DNA from: Siderastrea siderea
Taxonomy: Eukaryota; Cnidaria; Anthozoa; Scleractinia; Rhizangiidae
Assembly: GCA_964030785.1 (NCBI GenBank)
Contig: OZ034969.1
Coordinates: 29,802,901-29,866,900 of the forward strand
Direction: 5' to 3'
DNA: 64,000 nt
The notes under the pieces were generated by a model, which was not told the DNA's origin, made no database searches, and was given only the letters and a program-made list of their open reading frames with translations. Positions 55,701 through 64,000 of the stretch are shown here, in pieces. The translations under genes were made by a program, and so were the position numbers. Position 1 is the first letter of the stretch; every line of letters starts with the position of its first letter.

Positions 55701-56276
55701 GCTCACTATTTTAGGCCTTCAAACACAGTAATCCAACCCTCCTGTCGACGATTATAAGAGTTTGTATGGGAAATCTTTCTTTCACTTCTAAAACCGAAAT
55801 AAAATTGCCTACAAAACTCACCGTTCTCGTTTTCTTGTAGTTTCCTAGTATATCCTCGCCCCCCCTTTAATTAAGGTTAATTTGGCGCCTTTCCGAGCGG
55901 GCCAACTTATCAGCCCCAGCACGTACACGAATATAAGAGTTTGTACGGAAAATATAACGCGCGCTAAAAATGTGCTTGATGTAAAATAAAGTTGTCTTTT
56001 TAACTCACCTCTGGCTCATTCATGCGTTTCTCAGTGTTTTAACAGCGGTCTAGGCCTCGAAGGATCAATAAAACACCTCTCTGAGCGAGACGCTTTTCCA
56101 CCCTGAGAAGCGTAGAGAGAAGCGAAGCGAAGGTTGGAAACCGTCTCCTGACCGTTGACGGTTTCGGGGACGATAAATCCCGTTGAAGGTGCACCACGGG
56201 GAAAATTCCACCAGCGACAGATTTGTAGATAAACAACGACCTTTCTACGTCGTTCGCATTGCCGAATTCTTATTTT

Positions 56277-56491
56277 AAGAGACGTAAATGGCCAATTTAC
56301 TCAGCAGTTCTACGGCATGACTACGCGCGGACCGGGCTGCCCTGCAACGGACTCCAACCGTCAAGTGGCAAATTCAAACCAACGCGGGGCAGGCACAGTG
56401 AAATTTTACCAACCGACAAACGTAAATTTGAAGCCTAAGTGCAATGGGCACAGTAACATTTGTCGCTTCTCAAATTGCGGCTCCAGGAGTT
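56277..56491 (+). CDS. Cys-containing open frame in the left foldback arm (unassigned)
   Basis: About 70 codons beginning RDVNGQFTQQFYG and ending CNGHSNICRFSNCGSRS plus TAA. The right-arm copy (57080-57298, minus) is open throughout and has an ATG directly before RDVNG; this one lacks the ATG. Cysteines and Gly/Asn/Thr composition suggest the last exon of a secreted protein, possibly captured by the element. I recognise no family. Confidence 0.35.
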
Positions 56492-57079
56492 AAGTGCTGG
56501 AGGTAATTAACCACAACATCATCAGATAATTATGAAATCGCGTGACATTGTTTTGAAAGTCAAACGGAAAAAAAATTTGCAAGCTTAAGTCAGATTAACG
56601 GCAATTTTACGGAAACGGTTTAAAACCGAACAGTACTTATCTCTTCGCTGCTCTTACCAGTCTTCTTTTGAACGATGTTGTCCAAGCTGAAGCGTTTAAA
56701 TGAAAATGAGGATTTTTGAATCACTGCAATTCTAAAATTGACGAAATGAAACGAGCACGTACAAAAATAAGCAATCAACTCAGTTGTAATTTGCGTTACT
56801 TTCTGCCTAATGTTAGAAAAATATTTATAAACTTATGATTACAGCTCTCTGTTTGCAAGGCTTCAGATTAGCTACAGCTACTCATAAATTTGACTTCTGC
56901 CTTATTCTAAGCCTGTCTCGTTCATTACAAAAACAACAGTTTTTTTTTAAGTGACTGCGTAAATTGGAGTAACGACGGCTTGGCAAAAATATTCACCGAC
57001 GTGATTCCTCGGATATAAAGCAAAGGTCGTCTGTCATCTCGTTAACAGTCGTGATGTTGTGGTTAATTACCTCCAGCAC

Positions 57080-57298
57080 TTAACTCCTGGAGCCGCAATT
57101 TGAGAAGCGACAAATGTTACTGTGCCCATTGCACTTAGGCTTCAAATTTACGTTTGTCGGTTGGTAAAATTTCACTGTGCCTGCCCCGCGTTGGTTTGAA
57201 TTTGCCACTTGACGGTTGGAGTCCGTTGCAGGGCAGCCCGGTCCGCGCGTAGTCATGCCGTAGAACTGCTGAGAAAATTGACCATTTACGTCTCTCAA
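57080..57298 (-). CDS. Cys-containing open frame in the right foldback arm (unassigned)
   Basis: MRDVNGQFSQQFYGMTTRG, then GCPATDSNRQ ... CNGHSNICRFSNCGSRS. Mirror copy of the left-arm frame, with Ser for Thr at one place. An acceptor-like CTATTTTGAG precedes it. It may be an exon, an element product, or chance. Confidence 0.35.
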   Translation of the reverse strand: MRDVNGQFSQQFYGMTTRGPGCPATDSNRQVANSNQRGAGTVKFYQPTNVNLKPKCNGHSNICRFSNCGSRS

Positions 57299-58829
57299 AA
57301 TAGGAATTTGGCAATGCGAACGACGTAGAAAGGTCGTTGTTTATCTACAAATCTGTCGCTGGTGGAATTTTCCCCGTGGTGCACTTTCAACGGGATTTAT
57401 CGTCCCCGAAACCGTCAACGGTCAGGAGACGGTTTCCAACCTTCGCTTCGCTTCTCTCTACGCTTCTCAGGGTGGAAAAGCGTCTCGCTCAGAGAGGTGT
57501 TCTATTGATCCTTCGAGGCCTAAACCGCTGTGAAAACACTGAGAAACGCATGAATGAGCCAGAGGTGAGTTAAAAAGACAACTTTATTTTACATCAAGCA
57601 CATTTTTAGCGCGCGTTATATTTTCCATACAAACTCTTATATTCGTGTACGTGCTGGGGCTGATAAGTTGGCCCACTCGGAAAGGCGCCAAATTAACCTT
57701 AATTAAAGGGGGGGGGGGATATACTAGGAAACTACAAGAAAACGAGAACGGTGAGTTTTGTAGGCAATTTTATTTCGGTTTTAGAAGTGAAAGAAAGATT
57801 TCCCATACAAACTCTTATAATCGTCGACAGGAGGGTTGGATTACTGTGTTTGAAGGCCTAAAATAGTGAGCTTGGGCCACCTGTGACCGCACTTGCTAAT
57901 TTTATCGATATACTGCCACACAGTGCTCGCAGGCAAATTGATTTAGATTAACGATCCTCAATCGTTGTCAACATTGCTGTTGAATTTTGTATTCAAAAGC
58001 CCTAAAGGGATATAACTAAGTTAAATGGAAAAGGTTTCTTAGAAACGATCTGGTTTCACTCGTGAAACCCAAGCGAGGAATAAGCTTCTTTTCTCATCAT
58101 CAAAGGACGTTACCCAAAGAATTTTCTGCTTTCAAAATCCTCAACAAACTTGGCATGGGAAGTTCTCCTTATTTCCGCAGTAACTGCAGATAATTGCCCA
58201 CGTGTTGGCACACTTCTCAGTTCTACCCAGATTTTAAGTAATTCCTCGAAAGCTGAATGAACTGAGTTTAATATTTAAATGAATTTAACTTCTTGTTTAC
58301 GGAACAGTAATTATAATACACCCCCTATTTTCAGAACTCCTAAAGCTTTTGCGTTTTCAAAATAATCATAATCATATTTGATAATCATGTTATCACTATT
58401 TCGACAGTGGCCAGATTATCACAACCTTATCAGACGAGTGTGCATCCAACAATGAAAGTTACTCACAAACACTGTTTTGGCTTTACAACTTGCTTTTTAA
58501 AGAAATACATATTCCATTGAGCTAAGTTACACTAATAAAACAAAGAAAGAGGACTGAAAAGCAGAATAATTAGGCGCCCGGCGCAAACGTTAAGGGGTTA
58601 TTGCCTCACTTGCTCAATTTATATCGATATACCGTCATAGAAATAAAAATAATTTAGATTAATGGTCCTTGATTATCGTAAAAATTGCTTTTGAAATTTT
58701 GTATTCAAAAGCCTTAAAAGGAGATAACATGAGCTTATTGAAAAAGGTTCCTTGGAAACGATCTGGTTGTTATGCGAAACTGAGAATTTTTCTCCCGTTT
58801 GCAGAATCACATCCACGTTTTCTGCACAT

Positions 58830-59460
58830 TAACAGAATTACCCGGTTTCCACGCATTCACTGGATGTGATCAAACGGGCACCATATGTGGAAAGTCAAAA
58901 CTCTCGTGCTGGAATACCTTTAAAAAAGCTGACGAACAAGTGTTGGAAGCATTTGCAAGCCTTGGAAGCTCAGAGCAGATTACTGCTGATGTGACTGAGC
59001 AGATATACATGTGCCAGCTGTACGTGCCCTTAACCCAGATCAAAACTGTGAAGGAACTGCGGTGGTTCTTATTTAGCAAGAGGCAGTACTCGGATGAGAA
59101 GTTACCACCAACGAAGGGTGCTCTTGAACAGATGATCAAATGAGCCAACTGTGTTGCATTAGTCTGGAAGGAATGTGGGACCCCACACCCAGATCTTCCT
59201 GAGCCGACATCTCATTGATGGAGCCAAGATGGCGTCCGGCTACAAGCTATTCCCACAACCCTCCTCCCAGCTCCCAAGGCTGTCCTGGAACTAATCAAGT
59301 GCGGTTGCAGAGGAAGCTGCATTACCATGAGCTGTTCTTGCAGAAGACACAACCTAAAACGTACGGACATGAGTGACAAAGTGTCAAAACAGGACTGGCG
59401 AGCAAGCAAGCGTTGAAAGTGAAGACAGTGATGGGGAGGATCTCGTTTTGTAAGGAGTAA
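58830..59460 (+). pseudogene. Fragment of a repetitive 'GFHAFTGCD' protein
   Basis: Reads LPGFHAFTGCDQTGTICGKS, then a helical part (LYVPLTQIKTVKELRWFLFS), stops at TGA 59141-59143, and the same frame continues ANCVALVWKECGTPHPDLPE, a second stop, then LPAPKAVLELIKCGCRGSC and a Cys cluster. I recall this order from repetitive coding DNA in cnidarians and other invertebrates. GCD followed by G-K is reminiscent of the FEN1/XPG PIN-nuclease helix-turn-helix, a weak analogy. The first stop is where Arg (CGA) would be expected, so CpG decay is likely. Confidence 0.55.
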
Positions 59461-59475
59461 AATTTCATCTGACAA

Positions 59476-60130
59476 TGGTAAACACTTTCTAAACTAAACT
59501 GTGCTCTTTAAGCGTTACATTTTAAGGTCTTTTTATTTAAAGTTTGCTAGTACGTTAGACAACAAAGTGATATACATAAGACCAGCTCACTCTTCCGCGG
59601 CCAATATGAATCCGTGACGTCCCTGTACATTTGCATAAATTAACACACAGAACGAGGGTGAAATTGAAATTCATACATTTGGATCAAAAATGATTGTTGT
59701 TTCTGAACAACGGATTGGCAAACCATCTATTAATCTGTAAAAATTATCTGCACATAACGGTATTTATAGGCTTCCCTCATTTTTTTAATATTTCATGTTA
59801 ATGTATGACGTCATATATAATTAGCATAAATTTCAACAACCTTTCCAAATTAAGAAGTTTTCATTTTAGCCCTCACACCTAGCTCCAACTATAAAATTAC
59901 GATGAGAAATATGATTTTTTAACTGTGTATGTTTATTTTAGCCTCTTTTATAATCACTAAACAGCTACCTTATAACGTCATATTTCATTTGTATAAAATA
60001 TGACGTCACCATGGCTGAAAAAATTGGTGACAAAGCTTTTTCTATTTTTCATACTTGAAACTATAGTTTTAAGTAAAGAAACTAAAATGATCATGAAACT
60101 CCCACGGGAATGACATGTGGCCCCGGACTA
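59476..60130. other. No gene seen
   Basis: AT-rich DNA with several TGACGTCA-like sites (59808, 59960, 60001) as ATGACGTCATAT variants. It probably belongs to the sequence that interrupts the duplicated unit. Confidence 0.4.
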
Positions 60131-61700
60131 TATGCTTTATTCAGTGATTAGCCGGTAAGTTTGCAACATTGATATATAACATGGCTTTATGAAGGCAAGT
60201 TTTCCGAACGTGAGGAGTTTGAACGCAACCCCAGTTCAAAGCGACAAGGTCACGAGCCGGTCTTACTTGCATTTTGGTGAACAGTCTAGTTGAGATATGA
60301 TTAGGTAGCTTCGCACACACGGAAAATCCTCCTAGAGCACCCAGAGGAAAATATCAAGCGAATTTTCAAACGGATAGCAAATCTCAATAGGTTTTCAACG
60401 ATTTTTGTGAGACACAACGGCAGAACTTCAAGAGTTGGCCCAACTTTTTCCACTTGTAATCCATTTTCATCCTGGCCATCCGTAACCAAAGACACTACTT
60501 AAGAGTTTCACTACTTTACTAGAATAGCTTTGATCTAAACTGGACCATTATTTTTACGTTTTCGTTAACGCATATTTCACTTTTCACTTTAGCTCAAAGT
60601 GTTACAAATTCTATCACGTAAATTCTATCACGCCTTGCTTACATCGTATCATTAAGTGTGAAAGAGATCTCAGTTGAAGTCAATCTGTATAGCTGGCGGT
60701 CTTGCTTGCTCGCAAGGTAATAAAAAGTTTGGACCGCGGAAAAAGTTCTGTTTCTGATTTTCTTTGATCCTCCCGGCGTGAAAATAGCAACAGCAGATTT
60801 ATCCAATATGTATCTAAAAGTAGTCGATAAATTGTCTTCGCTGTGGATTTTTTTCTCGCCATGCTTGTGTTGTCTCATAACCACCGAGGGCGATGTAGCT
60901 TGCTTAAATGCAACGTATGAGCAGCCAAAAATCAAAGTCCATTCTGAAATACCAAGAACAAGAACATGAACAGGCTTATCAGTGTGAATTCAACAATGAA
61001 AGTTATTAACAAACTGTTTTTTCTTTTAATTTGTTTAAGAAAAGCATATTTTGTTGGGAAGAATAATTTGCTGGCGTGAAATGAAACAAATAGATGACGC
61101 CAACGTAAGAGTCGTTTACCACCTTTGCTAGTTTTATCGATATACTGCCACACAGTGCTCGCAGGCACAAATTAATTTAGATTAACGATTCTTACTCATT
61201 GTAAGCATTGCTGCTAAAGGGATATAACTAAGCTAAATGGAAAAGGTTTCTTAGAAACGATCTGGATGTTATGCGAGATTGAGAATGTTTTCCTGTTTAC
61301 AGGATTCAATTCACGTTTTCTGCCCCCTTATCAGAGAAACTTTCTTCGGTGTTTTATTGTCCTAGTAGTACAGTGAAGAGCAGAGGGATAGGTGGTAAGT
61401 TTGCAACCTACGCTGACGTCCCTTTATTAAAGGACAGTTGCTCGTTATTGAGGCAATCGGCATATAGCTGCTAAATTCGCAAATGAAAAGCAGAGCATAT
61501 TTGATGTTCCTTTTAATCAATTTCAAATTGGAGTAATGAAATGTTTCCTTATTAATCTAAGAAACATGACAAGAGATCTTGCTTTCCAGTTTGAAAAAAA
61601 GGTGGCTTTGCTAGGAAGCTGGCAATTTCACCTAGTCCGTGCAAATTCTACGGATCTTGAGGAGTTTGGTCATAAACATCTAAGGGACTATAATACGGGG

Positions 61701-62980
61701 ATTTTCTTTCGTTTTGTCAAATTTTTTTTTCAAACGAATCGACTGAGCAGAGAATACTAAAAATATAAAATTAGGCACAGTGCTTCTGTTATTGTTCTTA
61801 TCCAAAACTGTCGGGCAATTTAGAATGTCCGTTTAGTTTTATAATAAGATGCAATAAAAGAATGTTTTGTGGAGTAAAATGACAGCGGGGGTAATTCACG
61901 TTTGTAGACGCCAGTAAAATTGCGACGGCTTAAGGTGTCCTGGTGCGTTCAATTTTTTTGACTTTGAAAATTTTATTCCATATGGTCAGTCTAGTTTATA
62001 CGCTTTACACGTAAAATGATACGTAGGTTTGGGTACCTTGGTCTAAACCTGGGCACTAAAGAGGTTGTGAGTCTTGGTACAAAAGGTCTGATGTAACCTT
62101 CCATAACAAGAACACTTAGAAGCATCTACTTTAAATGAAGAAACAACCTTATACTCCCATCCGAAGTGAATTATAGTACTTTCTCAATTAAACGCCGGGC
62201 CTTGAATACTGTAGACGCCGGGTTCAATTTTGAAATTAACGTCCCCGGCATTTATTTGTGGTCCGGCGTTTATTTGAACCTGAAGCTTTATGTTACTGAC
62301 TCTCATCGAAAATTAGTTATAGCAATTTAGAAAGCGTCCCTGAACCTCTGCCGTACTTCAGCTTAATTCATTTTTGCTGATTCGATCTGAAAGAAGTTGG
62401 CATAATGTACTCTACACTCTGCTGACTGAGTTCCCAATTTTCCCTCCTTGTTTTGAATTTTCTCGATTAAAGACGAAATCGTTGCCTTTTTTCCTGTTTC
62501 ACTTATGTTGCGTTATATTATAGCTTACCGACCTAACTCAGCAATTAGATCGAGAAGCTTCAAACGACAGAAGCAAAAAATATATCTGCAGACCTTTTAC
62601 AACAAAAGTTTTTTTAATGGGTGCATTAGGAATTTATAAGTTCATAATTGTAATTATTCTGAAATGTGATTATTTTCCTTCAGTATTATTCAGTCTTACT
62701 AGTACTGATACATGTTCTTTTCTGAACTTGCTAAGGGAAGGTACGTTTTTTCTTGGGGGGGAGGCTGGGGCCTCAGAGGGGAGGGTCATCAGTGAAAGTG
62801 AGCACCAAAAGGAGAGGGCCATACCTCATTGTGAGATATTCAAGGGGTCACACATCTTTTCCAGAATTTTTTAATAAGAATTTTTGTGATGATGCTTTCC
62901 ATTTTTCTTACAGATTAAGTTTTTCTTTTCACCTACTTTGATTTAATTTGGTGTTTTATTATAGGTACTAGGTTGCATTT
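61701..62980. other. No gene seen
   Basis: Contains an inverted GCCGG motif cluster (GACGCCGGGTTCAA, GTCCGGCGTTTATTTGAACC at 62214-62281), probably one small repeat. The G-rich run near 62755-62780 gives short glycine-rich frames that I do not accept. Confidence 0.45.
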
Positions 62981-63799
62981 CTACATGTATATTATGCCAC
63001 GGCACATAGTTTTCTCGGAGGACTCGTGTCCTTTTCCGTCCGTATCGAAAACAGCTTCTTTCTGTTGGCTATCCGCTGCCTGATCTCCTGAGTCGTTTAG
63101 TTCTGAAGACTTACTAGTAGATCCAACAATTCGCTGTACCCTGTCACTGTCACTGTCAGACTCTGAATTTGAGCCAGAGGCTGGCTGAATGCTCTTCTGA
63201 CTGTCCTGCACAATACAAATCAAAATCTTACTGTCAACATGTGCCTTCACCACCCTCACTTTCTCATCTTTCTTTCCTTTAAATGCAGTATTGTGGTGAT
63301 TAATGTAAAGTTCAAGTTCACCTACTCCAAGGGATGACAACTTGTTTCTGTGATAGAGATCTTCCCAGTCAATGTCATTGTATTCCTGTTGCTTTCTATG
63401 TGCACGCTTCCTGTCGTTATCTGTTCGCCGCTTATCTTTTCTCATTTCAATGTCAGTTAGTTGCTCAATATAATCTGCAACCAGCTTTTCTGAACCAACG
63501 TATTCTTCAGAAAACTCTTTGATTGCCTTTTTATCCCCTGCTTTGAATGAGCTTACCCTCTTGAAACATCTGTTTTACTTGAGCTCGAGGCTGATCATCA
63601 TCATGTTTGCCGCCACTCGTAGGTGTTTTCGTACTTGGTAGTGAAAGTCGGGAAGTTTGCTGTAATCGGGAAAGGGTCGTGGCGTTGGTGTAGCTGGAGA
63701 AGGACTTACAAAGTCAGTTGCTCGACGGTATTCGCATACCTCGCCGCTTTTCTCTTGGCAAGACATTTTTTTCCTTGTTTCAGCGCGCACACATTCCAT
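62981..63799 (-). pseudogene. Repetitive SAP-like/acidic-tail protein with one premature stop
   Basis: The frame starting at 63799 (MECVRAETRKKMSCQEKSGE) runs through LPDFHYQVRKHLRVAANMM, meets TAA at 63575-63577 in LELK*NRCFKR, and continues in the same frame through AIKEFSEEYVGSEKLVADYI, IDWEDLYHRNKLSSLGVGEL, LYINHHN and GKKDEKVRVVKAH. A Ser/Asp-rich tail follows, stopping at 62981. W-x-x-L-Y...L...EL..YI..H...GKK..K looks like a SAP-type DNA-binding helix pair. It reads like a protein repeated in cnidarian genomes. One CAA/AAA-to-TAA change is enough to explain the break. Confidence 0.55.
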
Positions 63800-64000
63800 A
63801 CTATCGAGATATATTCAAATTCAAACACTTTGCGTTCACAAGCGAAACGTTCTGATGTTTCTACAGCATGGAACATACCATGTAGTAGTGACGGGAGGGT
63901 TGCACTTTTGTCAGTCACCTAAAGGTGGGGGTCAGGAGTTTTTTTATTAAAACGCAAGGGAAGGCCAACACTTTTTTGGGAAAAAATACCAAAATTCCCC
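63800..64000. other. Window edge, no feature
   Basis: The upstream end of the minus-strand fragment. The last 80 bases have short C/A runs. No gene seen. Confidence 0.5.

Larger units (their letters stand above)
55687..57885. mobile_element. 2.2-kb foldback element with 7-bp target duplication
   Basis: Ends CACAGGTAGCCCAAGCTCAC and GTGAGCTTGGGCCACCTGTG. Target duplication ACCGCAC at 55680-55686 and 57886-57892. Inverted arms of about 830 bases (55687-56518 and 57051-57885) and a central spacer of about 530 bases. An uninterrupted version of the target lies in the paralogous unit near 61118-61135. Both arms carry the same two open segments in mirror orientation. Confidence 0.85.
52860..63000. 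repeat. Decayed tandem segmental-duplication field
   Basis: 54480-55680 continuing at 57886-58100 aligns with 60140-61300. 54290-54440 aligns with 58640-58850. 53330-53700 aligns with 58340-58640. Shared landmarks: AACGATCTGG, GGTAAGTTTGCA, CATCCTGGCCATCC, AACCAAAGACACT, TATCGATATACTGCCACACA. No conserved coding frame was found in the shared unit, so it may derive from regulatory or intron DNA of an expanded locus. Confidence 0.7.

Noticed and set aside
62617..62941. Glycine-rich small proteins
   Set aside because: Chance frames over a G-rich run with no supporting signals.

Overview
This window is eukaryotic nuclear DNA, most likely from a cnidarian and probably an anthozoan such as a coral. 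The evidence is AT-rich sequence with small exons joined by canonical GT-AG introns, secreted von Willebrand factor A (vWA) proteins, Penelope-like, Ty3 and Crypton-type element remnants, tRNA-derived short repeats, and many foldback and MITE-like elements. There is no bacterial gene organisation. The organism assignment is inference from content; no species can be named.

The core of the window is a tandem pair of + strand paralogous genes. Gene 1 (2153-6479, six exons, 375 residues predicted) and gene 2 (31169-49018, thirteen exons, 617 residues predicted) both encode a signal peptide, a vWA domain with an apparent MIDAS metal site, a linker, and a C-terminal domain that resembles the Tlde1/DUF2778 branch of the L,D-transpeptidase fold. 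That domain carries the sequence HPGKVS(L/E)GCVTV, with candidate catalytic His and Cys. In bacteria this fold acts on peptidoglycan. A secreted animal protein joining vWA to such a domain is the most interesting thing here, possibly an antibacterial or cell-wall-sensing effector. Exon phases close exactly in both genes (1128 and 1854 coding bases including stop).

The two genes differ mainly in the linker. Gene 1 has one 34-base exon at the linker position. Gene 2 has a Ser/Thr-rich, mucin-like stretch built from nine exons between the vWA exons and the shared pre-catalytic exon. The eight internal linker exons after the first have lengths divisible by three and the same phase, and they exist as recognisable duplicates. 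One contains a 90-base pentanucleotide satellite that keeps the frame open.

Layout: 1-2152, minisatellite and 5' flank; 2153-6479, gene 1 with two MITE-like insertions in introns; 6480-15500, non-coding DNA with a Cys-rich minisatellite, a Crypton recombinase remnant and tandem repeats; 15553-21306, a 5.75-kb foldback element flanked by TTAATTAA with another element nested inside; 21.3-31.1 kb, repeats and the 5' flank of gene 2; 31169-49018, gene 2, whose introns hold a Ty3 fragment, a Penelope-like element broken by a TTAA-flanked MITE, segmental duplications, tRNA-like repeats and TIR elements; 49-63 kb, a decayed tandem segmental-duplication field with two TIR/foldback insertions; 58.8-59.4 kb and 63.0-63.8 kb, two broken repetitive coding fragments. 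Apart from the gene pair, I see no intact host gene.
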